64,000 nt of DNA from Paramyrothecium sp. XJ0827 (lineage: Eukaryota > Ascomycota > Sordariomycetes > Hypocreales > Stachybotryaceae), in the NCBI GenBank assembly GCA_020881915.1, contig JAJFPB010000004.1, positions 558,001 through 622,000 of the forward strand, in the 5' to 3' direction. Both the position numbers and the translations under genes were made by a program. The notes below the pieces were generated by a model, which worked only from the letters and a program-made list of their open reading frames with translations, was not told where the DNA came from and did not search any database. Positions 33,535-45,023 of this stretch are shown piece after piece. How positions within the stretch are numbered: position 1 is the stretch's first letter; each line of letters starts with the position of its first letter.

Positions 33535-35073
33535 TTAGGGCATATCTCGTCTATAATGTCTTCCAGGTTCTGAAGGACTTGAAAAGCCCGTTTCGAGCTC
33601 TTTACTACTCAAAAACCCTTGATTTTCTGGCGTTGGCGGCAGCGGCTGTGGATCCCGCAGCTCCCCGAAAATCCTTGTACTAGGGCTGCCATGCTGCCCG
33701 TCACTGCGCAGCTTGCTCTGATAGGAGCTGTCTGGTTTGAGAATTTGGTGTGTTGAGTCAGAGGGGCTCATTATGGGGGATGACATATCGGGAAGCCTAG
33801 GTATCGTGGTTGGAGGCGGACTTCGTTGCTTAAAAACGCACAGCTTCATGTATTCCATGCATGGCTTCGTGGTGGCGAAAACGACGAAGAGGAGTAAGGA
33901 CGGCGTCACACCAGGAATATAGAGGGTGAATGTTCGTTTGGCTCGCTCGAGGGAGAAATCCGGCGTGGTTCTGACATTTCCCGAAGCTATGCGACCTTTT
34001 GAAGTCATGGAAAAGAGCACGATTACGAGTTCGAAGGCGCTGTGGCAGATTAGTGAATTTTCTATTCCGTTTGCAAGCTGCCAAGCACTTACGCCATGAT
34101 CACAAATGCAATGGTAAAGCGAATGATCAACCAACGATCGTACATGCTTCGTTGCCTGTGTGACGACTGGGAACCGGAGCTGTTCTGTGATAGATCGACG
34201 TTCATGAGACTAAAATTTCGGAACCTTCGCTTGAACTTTCGCTGCGAGCGAACGTATTGTACGAACACGAGAAGCAGGGCCAGGCTTCCTAGTCCGATGC
34301 TCCAAATCACTGTAAGGCATTAGAAGAGGGATCACGCGGGAGTAGGAAAGACAACGTACAGGGCTGTCCAGCGAGTAGCAGGAATACTTGCTTGTTGGAT
34401 CGCACTGCGGGAGCCTGGAGCGATGAAATCGTGATGATAGGAAAGCAGATCGAGAAGCACAAGCCGGCTCGATTCATGATCTTCAGGGGACTTTTGAGCT
34501 TCGGCCTATTGTCGAATTGGTATACGGATTGCACCAGTTCCCAGCCCCTAAACCAAGTCAGTCAGCGCAACTGAGCTCGTCGACCCTGTTGACCTTCTGT
34601 CTTACCAAAACATGACTAAGAACGCCTCGACATTGTAACTGTAGAACTCTTCGGAGGATCAGCGCACCGGGTGTCGCAAAGGGAGGCTGATCGACTACTC
34701 ACGGATGTAGTACAGAATCAGATCTACGCCAACCGCGCTGTTGGAGATGATCAGCTCGGGGCTGCCTTCGTTCGCCTTCATGTGGTGGAATTGGTCCTCG
34801 ATAACTTCGCGCCATCGCACAAGGCCGTGTATCTGTTGTATAACGGAGCATAACGTGCTGAGGAGCGTAAAGTAGGAAAGGAAGGCGATGTCTGCGCAAC
34901 GAGAAAACGTCAGTATCGGTTCCCTCTCGGAGCAAATTGCGACACGTACAGCTGGTGCGTTCCCGGTGATGCCATGTGAGCCACATCATGACGCAGCTTG
35001 CGGACAGGCAGATAATGGAATACACGAGGACTCCTGCGGCAGTGCCGACAGCGCCGCTCGGTAACTGTCCCAT
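33535..35073 (-). CDS. Fungal seven-helix integral membrane protein, function unknown
   Basis: Six exons with matching phase: 35073-34950, 34891-34703, 34648-34606 (only 43 nt), 34547-34360, 34309-34093 and 34039-33535; 421 residues. Hydrophobic segments alternate with loops: TAAGVLVYSIICLSAS; IAFLSYFTLLSTLCSVIQQI; VGVDLILYYIQFYSYNVEAF; ICFPIITISSL; IGLGSLALLLVFVQYV; WLIIRFTIAFVIMAAFELVI; and YIPGVTPSLLLFVVFATT. The loop before helix 6 contains RRSMYDRWLxxRFT-like sequence (here HRQRSMYDRWLIIRFT), which I remember as conserved in a family of uncharacterised fungal seven-helix proteins. The cytoplasmic tail of about 100 residues is Ser/Pro-rich. Overall topology is receptor-like, but no ligand or G-protein coupling can be claimed. 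Confidence 0.8.
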
Positions 35074-38000
35074 GGTCACCTCCTGCGTTCGCGAGACTCA
35101 AGTCTGAATGCTTCGACGGAGAGCATTGGGGATTAAAGCACAAACCATCCCCGCCAATACAGGCCCTCCCAGGATCTGCACACGGGTCGATCCAGGAAGA
35201 TATACCCTAGGTCGGGCTAGATCTCCCGCGCAGCAGAGCATCGGCTCCACCTGCCAAGAGAAACCACAGCGATTTGGACGACAAGGTAAAATGCGCTTTT
35301 GTTCCGGCACGCTGCGATTGGTTGGGAGATATAGAGCGGAGCTGTGGGTTGGGAGCACGTTTCAAAGGCCCACTAGTGCTGGAGACGGGAAGGAGTTTGC
35401 CAGCGGACTCTTGAGGAGTCGGCGTCACTGCCAAAAAGGGGTAGATGCATCGGAGGCTAATGCAGGAAAAAAGACTGGGCTAGCAGAAGAGGGCTTAGAC
35501 ACCTGCCCGAAAGGCATGTTAACGAGGTTGTTACGGCCAGATTCGATCAGCTGGTGCTACCTGAATGGATCTCTCTTCCAAATTTCCTCATTCAACTTTG
35601 CTTCAACTCGTTTTGTTGTCCCCAACCTGTCATCATTCCATTTGATCAGAGACAACGGCAACATCTCAAAGGCTTCTCGAGGGACGACAAAGCATGACTC
35701 GCAGCTGGGCCCAAGCTTGAGCCTGCCGCCAGAACATTTTGCGCCAAATGGACCTCCCCCTCAAGCTAATTTCCCTCCTTTTCTCAGATTGACTGGCATG
35801 ATCCCAGCATGTTGGATGAGCCTCGCCTGAAAATAACGTGGGGGAAGAAGTGCCAGATGAAATTTATGACGTCCAGACGCCACGCAACAGTTTCCGCACG
35901 TGGAAACCAAGAACACGGACAGCGCAGAAGCGGCAGCACCGGTGGCCGGGATTGTGGCCACAGCTCATGCGACTCTGCAAATCTCTGCCAACTCCACCAC
36001 GATGCGAACCATTTACTCAAATGCCGATGATACCCTGCCCACCGAGCGGATACAAGATGCAGTGCCGTCTGAAGGATTGCGTATTCTGGTGGAGTGCGGT
36101 GGCAGAAGTAACCCATCTGTGGACCGACACAGGGCAGTCTTGGACGTCTCTTCGTTGCACACGCGCAAACCCCCTCGAGTATTTGCCTGTCTCTGAGGCC
36201 CGTTCCTGAGCAATCAACGCCTCATACTGTGGCGTTAGATGTGCATAGGCGCTATCTCACCTTTTGTACAGGCTACGATGGCGACGAGGCGTTTGATAGC
36301 TGCTGACTTGGTCACAGCTGTGAGCATGGGCCCTTGAAACAAGACCTGCGCCAGGACCAGCTGCAAGTTTTCGAGCGATGTTTCCTCTCCCAACCATTGC
36401 AGCGGCTTCATCGCCATACGAAGCGATTGGCCAGCATGTTAAACTCAATCTTAACATCGTCCATGTATGCTTAAGCTAAGCCCTTCGCCCCGGGTCAATG
36501 GTAACATACTAGCCCCGACCGTGATAGCGCCCGGCAATTGCCCATCCCCCCCGTGATAGCTGATATCGGTGAGCGTGTAGACAGCCAGGATCTTCCAACA
36601 AGCTTCCCAATCGGATGGAAAGCCATGCAGCCACTGTAGCTATGGCGCTGAGATCATGAGCAGAAGCAGGGTTGACACCTACCATCCTTAGTGATAGCTC
36701 CGTAGCTCAGCCCCACAAAGGTGCAAGGATAAGCAGTAAGCAATAGAAAACAGGCACCTGAAGCCCATGCCAGACAGCCATTGTCGTCGTGGGCACATGT
36801 ACGTGCAGGAGTTCGTCCAATCATCGATCCTGGTTTCTCAAAACATCACCATGCAGTGGGTGGTCGGGACGAGATGAGGGGAACATGCTGGTTGGCCGAT
36901 CATGGCAAACGTTCAAGGTCGTTCATGTCAGACATCACGATGGGGCTCTGAACTGCCGGGCAAGCATCATCATAGGTCACATCGTCTACCGATCGGGCAG
37001 GAGCATTAATCATCGGCGAGATCCGCTGTCACGGCAGACTTTATCGCACGAACGCTTTGCACGATAGATCTACGGATACCCCAGAGCGAGCTGCGGGTGC
37101 AGCTCTTTGCTGACCTCGGTTTGTCGGAGCGCCAACAAGTCCGAAGACCGATCTCGAGCGGGTTCTGAGTCGCACTTCGCATCAGGCACATGCGCGGAGC
37201 TCTCCGAAACGTGATGAAGCTGCAACAATTGAGCTTCACATGCCAGTCGAGGTGTTTTCGAGGTTTTCTCGAGGTGATTTCGACCGCTGTTCTCAGGCAC
37301 GACCCATCTAAGATCGGGGCAAAACTTTGCTATCTCATGCAGAAGCCTCGTAATTTCGAAGTCAGCTGCGCTCGTCCTAAAGCTGATGGAGGGGGTTGTA
37401 CAGGCCCTTCGTGGTCTCTGTTACAGCGGTCGGCTGAATCGAGATGCTCTGGGCGGCAAAGCGCGGCATGGTGTCATCAACGTGGTGGACAAAGGGGTTC
37501 CAGCATTTTCGTGTTGGCTTGGACGATGGGAAAAGGCGAAAAGAGAGAAAAGTCAAAAGAAAAAGCCTGTTGCGGCATCTAAAGCCATCCAGGCACGCCG
37601 CCAATACGTTCAAAGACAGCTCAACACATTGGAGTCGTTGTCTATGGTGTAGAGTCTGCCAAGCCTTTCGCACCTTGATGGGCAAATCTTAACTACTTCT
37701 GGTATTCATCAGGGAAGGTGGAGCGCTCCGATTGACATAATCAACCCGGCGCACCGAACGGGATTCACCAATTTAGCCAGTGTCGGCCAAGTTATCATAT
37801 GAGGACAACCGAAAACAGAAGGTAGTGTGGTTTGGTGTCCGAAATTCCGAATGCCAAGCCAGTTGCTGCTAACTTGAGAAGTTACTGAACGAGGTTGAGC
37901 TGTATCATTCTTCCCTGACATTTTGAGAATGAGGTTTTAAAACTGCTGCATTATCTAATTTGCATTTGTGAGCGAGTGTGGCCACAGTTAGGGTTTCACT

Positions 38001-39356
38001 GCACCTTGGGTCACCGCACAAGATGTTGAACGTAACTTGAATAACTGACTCTCCAAAAGCTTTCCCTTTGATAAGAATCCAACTATATTGGGGGCATTGA
38101 ACAGCCCCTCTGTATTAGGTTGACTGGTTATGTAAAACAATAAAATCATGGTCAATCGATCAAGTTCGATAATTATAGTATCACCTGTCACCTCGTTCCT
38201 TTCTGGTGAATTACCCTTTACCATGTGATTGCTGGCAAGGGCATGTGACCCGTGTAGCATGTAAGATCTCTTGACACTGCTGAATGCACAAGAGCGAGTA
38301 CGGGGGCACGTGAGATAGATTGATGGAAGCATTCTAGCTCGGAACAGCCTTCAGTGATGCTCTGTGCTGAATTGGTGAAATTCCAGTCTTAGTGCGGAGT
38401 TGCTCTCACAATGATCCTATGTATGCCTTTTCCTGTTCATTAAGTTGGTGAATCAAGGACGGTTATTCCGCCAGAGGCAGCGGCATTGTTGTATTCTCAT
38501 AATAGACAGTCGTGTCAAATGAATGAGTAAAATTGGATCTCATAACCACAGCATGAAATTCTTAGCTTAAAGTCTGCAAAAAAAAGAAGAAGAAAAAGAA
38601 GGACTGCCAATTGGTAGGTCAGGAGTATGAGTTGAACGAAAAGCAACAGCTGACAATGGCAGCACATAGTTAAACAACCACTGTCCCATCACACTTCACT
38701 ACGAGCTCATTGAGTAGAGAATTAACTGAGGAAAGCAGTGGAGAAGCGCAGACAATTATTTTCGAATCAATTCAAACAATAACGATGGCTGGCGACAACC
38801 AAATGCCCCCTCAACACGTTGGTTGGGGGACTGCTGCCTGTTGATTGGGGCCACACAATCTTCGCGTTACTCCCTCCCGAGCCGTGTACTTCAGCACTTT
38901 AACAATGACTCACCGCTAAAGTTCCATTTTAAGCAACGTGAGACGCAGTGGGATTGCAATGTTGTCTCACCGGAGAATCCTTCTGGTCAATCGGCAACCC
39001 CATTTTCGCCAGGCAGACAGAAAGTGATCCACACTGCGAACCGCTACGCTTTCCGATTGGGTCACTAGACCTGTGCTGCCTACAAGAATCTAGGACCAAC
39101 GAGAACTTCAAGGACATTGTTGAAGATGTTGGCCAATCATTAATTGTGTTGAGGCTTATGGCATGCTGAAGTAACGTCATTTGGTCCTGCGTCTCAATGT
39201 ACTTAAGTCGGTGCCACCCGTCCATTGAATTGGAAACTCTTGCACTCATCCTACATCTCTCATCAAACTTGTGCCTGAACTCAGCAAACTGCCCAGTCGC
39301 ACCAGTTCGGAGAAGCACTTAGTTAGACATAACCACTCGCCTAAGCTACCGCCGCA
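35074..39356. other. Gene-poor interval of 4.3 kb
   Basis: Promoter side of both neighbouring genes. The 240-codon plus frame at 35108-35830 has no protein-like features. Apart from the weak candidate at 36017-36640, nothing could be supported. Confidence 0.5.
36017..36640 (-). pseudogene. Possible eroded gene, family unknown
   Basis: Three protein-like minus-strand stretches lie in order. About 36640-36433 reads WLHGFPSDWEACWKIL... then YTLTDISYHGGDGQLPG. 36417-36235 reads LQWLGEETSLENLQLVLAQV... ending IVACTKG. The region after a GTGAGA...CTAAC...CACAG segment reads LIAQERASETGKYSRGF. They are separated by stops and a frame change that ordinary introns do not fully explain, and one intron-like segment is only 34 nt. 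I do not recognise the family. This could be a decayed gene, a badly modelled real one, or chance. Confidence 0.25.
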
Positions 39357-41594
39357 ATGAAGCTCCGAGAGGAAGATGCCACCCGCCCTACGAGTAAGTG
39401 ATTGACGTGCACGGTGGCTCATGAATCTGCGTCTTGACTGAAGTGACAGACGAGCTTGAGGACGATGGGACGAGTGAGTCAGAAGAGGGATTGGAGGATG
39501 ACACCAACACCGATGAGTCCAACACTACGGACGAGTCTGCCTCCTCGACCAACTTTCAGAAAGTCCTTTCTGGCCTGGCCGAAGTGAAGCCGCTCAAAAA
39601 GAACAGCGCCCAGCTAGGCTACACTACCAAACTGGTCAGCAAATGGTACCACCACGAGTGCGAGTACAACTCTTGCCCAGAGCGCTGGGCTGAGTTCGAC
39701 AATGTTGACGACGAGGGCGCTGACTTGGTGGCACGAACCAAATCTGTTCCCATCATTCACCGTCACCACTACGTCAACAAGCACTGGGTCACCAAATCCA
39801 TTACAGTCCAGGACTCTGCTATGAAGGAAGTGTTGCGTGCGGCACTTGCCAAGTACCAAGACCTGGACTTGGATCTCATCAACTGGACCTTCGAGCCTCC
39901 TTTCATGCCCTTGGTGCATCGGTGGGAGGAGATCAAGGCCCAATACATCAAGCACCAGTCGGGACCCGTCAAGAACGCAGCAGCCATCCTGCTTGCTTTC
40001 TTGGCTCCCATCGTTGCTCCATCGGTGCTTTCCCTCGCGCAAACCAAGCAGACTGGTAAAGTGAGCTTCCAAGACGTGTGGCAGATCTTCCCTCCCAGCT
40101 CGATTGTGAAGACGAAATTTTACGGTGTCGAGACCATCTGCAGGGTCGTCAAGTACAGAAAGCGAAACCAAGACAGATGTAACCCGGCTGGTTGGGTGAT
40201 TGACATGGAATATGTCGATTGGAATGGCGAGACCTCAGGCTGGACGACGACGACGTTGACCATCTGGGACTATGAAGGCCAAAAGAAGGTGACTGGTTTG
40301 CCGGTGTTCCCGCTTGACTTCTCGTCCGAGGCCGAGGCAATCAAGAAAAGGCTCATGGAGCGAGGCCGCAAGTGGGCAAGTCTTCGAGGCTACCATTTCA
40401 ATATTGCCAACGGCACCAAGATCCTTTTGGAGACAGAAGAGCCACAGCAAAGACCGGTAAGTAATTCCATGCCTAACAAGTTACAACATTCCTAACTTTC
40501 ATGTCAAGGTGTCTGGGAAGGTTTGTATTGACGCGTACGCCTACTACCGGAGTTGCAATATCGTCAAGCCCGCGCTCCGACCGGTCGCAGCAGCCGCCAA
40601 AGACGAAGAGAACGAGGAAAACGTTGACGAGAGCGAAGCGCTTGGAGCGGATGGTTTCGAGTCCAAGTTCGCCGTGGCCCAAGTCGAGACACGCTCCAAG
40701 GCCAAGGGTCCCGCAGAGAGAGCAGAGGAGCTCTCCGCGCTAACGGATGACGAGTTGCTCATGACCACCCCATGGATGAAGGGATTCGACCTCAAGTCAA
40801 AGGGTTTCTGCGAGCTCAACGTGTCCGAGCTTCAGGACATGACTTGGAACGACGAGGCTTTCGAGAAGCTTGTCCTACCGGGCGGCGAGAAGGAGCTCGC
40901 TTGGACATTTGTCGAGAATAAGAGCCAGTCGACTTCGGACTTTGACGACTTTGTCGCAGACAAGGGCCGAGGTCTCATCATCCTCATGTTTGGGCCTCCC
41001 GGTGTCGGCAAGACTTTCACCGCCGAGGCGGTCGCCGAACGGTCCCGCGTGCCCTTGTACTCGATGAGCGCTGGCGATCTCGGAACTAAACCATCAGAAG
41101 TGGAGAGCGCCCTCGAGCGTGCGCTGGAACTCTGCCGCATGTGGAACGCCATGCTGCTTCTCGATGAAGCCGACGTCTTCCTTGGCGAAAGAACCAACGA
41201 ATCCCTTGCCCGCAACGAGCTGGTTTCCATTTTCCTGACCAAGCTGGAGTACTACCAGGGCATCCTCTTCCTCACGACGAACCGCATTTCCAGCATCGAC
41301 CACGCCTTTCAGTCTCGGGTCGACCTCTTCCTGCCGTACCATAACCTCACCAGCGAGGCCCGTCGCCAGGTCTGGGAGAACTTCATCAACCGCGCCGGCC
41401 GGGACAAGTTTGAGCTCACTGACTCGTCGCTCAACGAGCTGTCACAGTTGAAGTTGAACGGTCGTGAGATCAAGAACCTGATCAAATCCGCGCAGCTGCT
41501 GTCGTTGAAGAACTGCGGCAAGGTGCCTGTGGACCGCCTCCTGCTTCTTGCAGACAAGCGTGTGCAGGCCCTGAAAGAGTTGGACGGCAACTAG
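39357..41594 (+). CDS. AAA+ ATPase with fungal N-terminal (DUF7025-type) domain
   Basis: Exons 39357-39393, 39450-40456 and 40509-41594; 709 residues. An acidic N-terminus (EDDGTSESEEG...) is followed by the roughly 250-residue domain common in fungal AAA proteins of this type (VKPLKKNSAQLGY, WTFEPPFMPLVHRW, LWxIFPPSS-like WQIFPPSS). The AAA module lies near the C-terminus: Walker A GPPGVGKT, Walker B MLLLDEADVFL, the sensor-1 region ILFLTTNR and the arginine-finger-like RVDLFLPY. Such proteins hydrolyse ATP to remodel or unfold other proteins; no partner is known. The exon 2/3 intron is clear (GTAAGT...CAAG); without it the frame ends early at 40495. The first exon is short (12 codons), but ATG 39357 fits the phase. 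Confidence 0.93.
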
Positions 41595-42018
41595 CCTCAT
41601 GTGAGCTCTTGGGACGATTTCTTTAGACGGCACACTAGAGCAACTTTGGTTTAGTTTATGTTACATTTTAACCACGGGTTGATGAATGCGGCATGGATCC
41701 GCAAGGTTTTGACGTGTCAAGGTCACATCTCTCGCATGTTTTGAACACCCAAATCAGCATAGTTTGAAATGTGTAGCTTCGTTTTATTTAAACAGAAAAA
41801 TTCAGCTCTCGCTATAGAATGAAGATAATAGCTAGCCAACTCCAGCAGAACAGAACACCAAAGTGGAGCGGATGCCTTGTCGAGGCCTCTGCTGCAAAGG
41901 AGGCTACCGGCGACTGGCATAAATCCCCCAACATCTCACAGCAAGCCCCATTTTCCACCAGGTAGACTTTGCTACTTCGCGTGATGATGTATGTACATGG
42001 CCAGAAGGGTTCTTGCTC
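41595..42018. other. Intergenic between convergent genes
   Basis: 3' flanks of the AAA ATPase and the hydrolase; nothing recognised. Confidence 0.6.
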
Positions 42019-43092
42019 TTAGCGGCTGCAAGTTGTGCCGTTCGAGCTTCCAAGCAGGTTGGCGCGGAAGAACTGGGTCAGCTTTTCAAAGGGAATAAGC
42101 TCCACACGGTCGTAGAGGTCGACGTGGCCGGCGCCAGAGACCCAGTGAAGCTCCTTGGGCTCGAGGGCTTGCGCGTACGCAACCTCACTGAACTCTCGAG
42201 AGTGTGCCTGGTCGCCAGAAATGAAGAGCAATGGTCGCGGGGAAATGGTATCGATGTCATTGAACGGGTAGAAGTTCATGAACTTGGTGTTGCTCGAAAG
42301 CGTCGGGTGGGTGGTTAGGTTAGGCGACGAGCCCTCGGGAGTAAACTCGCCTCGAGGCGTGCGGTAGTAGTCGTAGAATTCACGGAGAACGGGATCAGTG
42401 TCCTCGGTGAGCTCATGAGGAGTGCCGCCAGTAACCTCGATCTCACCCCCCTCGGCTTCGTTCCAGCGCTGTTCGGCCGCCTCAGCGATGACCTGCTTAC
42501 GCTGCTCAATGGTTACGGCTTTCCGGAGCCCGTCCCGGTTTGCTGCGCCCATGTCATACATGCTCGCGGTCGCAATGGCCTTGAGACGTGGGTCTACTTT
42601 CGCGGCGCTGATGACGAAGGAGCCGCTTCCACAGATACCGAGGCCTCCGATTTGATCGCGAGCGACGAAATCCTGCAAGCCGAGGTAGTCGACTGCGGCA
42701 CTGAATGCCTCGGCGTACATATCCGGCAAGACTGCGTTACGGGGTTCACCTTCGCTGCCGCCCCAGAATGGCATGTCGATGGAGAGGGTGACGAAGCCCT
42801 GTTCGGCCAGCTTGGTGGCGTAGAGATTCGCGCTCTGCTCCTTCACCGCGCCCATGGGATGGCTGACGACAATAGCTGGCGACGCAATGCTGCGTGTGAG
42901 GTTGTTGCGTGTGAACAGGTTGCCTGCGACAGTGGTATTGTACAGAGACTGGAAGGTAATTGGCTGAACCGTCACGAAGTCGCTGCGATAGAAGTTGTCG
43001 GCACCGAAAGACATATTCTGCGCCCAAACGGAGGCTGGGCTAGCCACAGCCATTAGGCTGAAGATGGCTGCGTTGTTCCCAGCAAACTTCAT
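42019..43092 (-). CDS. Secreted alpha/beta hydrolase, YcjY/dienelactone-hydrolase-like
   Basis: Single exon, 357 residues, ATG at 43092. A signal peptide (MKFAGNNAAIFSLMAVASPASVWA) precedes the fold. Core motifs are SPAIVVSHPMGAVKEQ (oxyanion region), GFVTLSIDMPFWGGSEGEPR, the nucleophile elbow GLGICGSGSF, the acid region LFISGDQAHSREFSE and the catalytic His in GAGHVDLYDR. At the elbow the central residue is Cys rather than Ser, as in dienelactone hydrolases. This fits the YcjY-type group often seen in fungi, some members of which act on polyketide esters. The natural substrate cannot be inferred. There is no intron, unlike nearly every other gene here. Confidence 0.88.
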   Translation of the reverse strand: MKFAGNNAAIFSLMAVASPASVWAQNMSFGADNFYRSDFVTVQPITFQSLYNTTVAGNLFTRNNLTRSIASPAIVVSHPMGAVKEQSANLYATKLAEQGFVTLSIDMPFWGGSEGEPRNAVLPDMYAEAFSAAVDYLGLQDFVARDQIGGLGICGSGSFVISAAKVDPRLKAIATASMYDMGAANRDGLRKAVTIEQRKQVIAEAAEQRWNEAEGGEIEVTGGTPHELTEDTDPVLREFYDYYRTPRGEFTPEGSSPNLTTHPTLSSNTKFMNFYPFNDIDTISPRPLLFISGDQAHSREFSEVAYAQALEPKELHWVSGAGHVDLYDRVELIPFEKLTQFFRANLLGSSNGTTCSR

Positions 43093-45023
43093 GATGCTTG
43101 TGTTGATGGCGAAGTGCTTGATACTGAGAGATGAAGTGATCTAGGATACGGACCAGATGAGCAGAAGTCTCGGCTCTATACATGCCAGCTCCTTTATAGT
43201 TATCAGAGTAACGGTCTCAACCCAGTTTTTCACAGCCCGGTCCCATCTGGTCACCAGTCGATCGGGCTGCTGCCGACCTCACCGCAGGGGACTGAGGGCC
43301 ACATCATGACCTCTCGGCATTGGCCGCGCGTCATGCACGACCTTCTGGTATGAAGCTGTCGTCATGCCAAGACGGCTAGTGATCAATGCAACTTGCAACA
43401 TCAAGTAGCTTATCAATCTAATTTGGCAGTCAGTATACGAATTCGTATGAGATATAACCATCATGTTCGAGTTCAACGTGTGCCTGTTGCCGCTTGTGCT
43501 TGAAGAAGACGGGCCGAACGATCTCCACCTGCTAGCGTATCCACCATATGCAGGCTGCTTACACCTTCTTCGCGCTACGATTGGCTCATCCAACGTCGAA
43601 GATCTAAGCTTTTTCCCCACGACTCAAGGTCCAGACTAAACGGCATATGAAATTGTGACGCAAGGACGGGGGCTGTGCCAGAGATACATCATGTAAGCCA
43701 CTAGCATCAACAGCAGGCTCTGATATGGCAGGCTGACTAAAATGAGATAGCCTGACTTGGGAGATGGCCTAGCGTCGAACCGTTCGAAAGTGTTACCATC
43801 GTTCCATTGCTTGGGCAGCACTCGAGATGAACGTCTAAGTCTCTTTGAGAACGGAATCGCGCCAACCGATGGATGCCTTCTTTGCTCCATGTGACCACAG
43901 ATGCGGAAAACCCAGGGAGTCATCTGTGTTTGAGCGGCTGTTGGTGTCATTTTTCTGCAAAAAGACAATGCTCCGATTTATGTCTTTTGCTTCTCATTTT
44001 CCCAATTCTGTGTGCAAAACGCCCCTTTGAAAACTAGGCTCCAGCTTCGGCATTTCCTTGGGAATGATACGATGGTGATTTCGGACTGTTTGATGCAGGG
44101 GCCGTGCACTTCTCGAAATAAAGGAAGGTGTTAATGCTTTTAAAGCCCATGACGAGTCAACTGTGGGCCTCCACCATCCTTGCAATGTCACCACAAACAG
44201 AAAGATTGGATGTGACTGCTGTAACAGATTCTGCTGTGGATTGAATACGCTAGAGCAATGAGTGGTAGGGCAGAGCGCTGACCGTGCAACCATCAAGGTC
44301 GGTACGTTGATCTCCCTTGCGCCACCCCCATGTGTGCTTTTCTGGCCTCCTGAGCTTGGAGCCAAACCCGGCATAAACTTGCGCAAGAAAAGACCTGGGT
44401 ACTCGTTGGCCTAGAACTTTCCATGCTGTTATGAAGGCCAGCCCTAACAACCCCAGCACCTGCGCTTGTGTTGCCCTTTTACAACCATTCTCTAGAAGGG
44501 ATAGGACAAGGCCCTGATCCCGGCTTTGTGCTCAGCGATCGGCCTAATACGAAATGTAACGCGAGGTCACGCATGCGACCCAAGTGTGCCCTAACAGACT
44601 GATGGGAGCGGCAAATTAATTGTACACGCAAGCCGTGGAATCAGCCGAGGTTCCATCGCATCTCTCAGCTACCAAATTCGGCTACTCTTGCAAACACACT
44701 TGTTATCCCAGCTCTTTAACTCGCGAGACATGCTTGCAAGAGCAGGACTACTGCAACTGGTCTTGCGGTACCTTTGATCTTCTTCATGCTCTCCAACCGT
44801 CTCCTACTACAAGAGTACCAGGGGCTAAATTGTCGAGGCCACCCTAGGAGCGGAATGTTCCACTAACCGCTGGTGCAAAGACCGAATTTGCTTGCCATGT
44901 GACGCACTAACAAGTAACACGCCAACGAACCCCTGAGCCACCTTTGTAAGATTCTAGGGCGCCGGGTAGCTTGCCCTCAGCAACTTGAGCTAAACCCCGG
45001 AAGAGCGCCAAAGGTCAAATCCC
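43093..45023. other. Intergenic, 1.9 kb without a supported gene
   Basis: Short frames on the minus strand (43636-43968, 43994-44386) have no recognisable similarity. Probable promoter of the hydrolase on the left. Confidence 0.55.

Noticed and set aside
35108..35830. 240-codon plus-strand frame
   Set aside because: Composition is Arg/Ser-rich without domain, signal or homology I know, and it overlaps the promoter of the seven-helix gene.
39614..40171. 185-codon frame opposite the AAA ATPase
   Set aside because: Shadow of the N-terminal domain of the ATPase gene.
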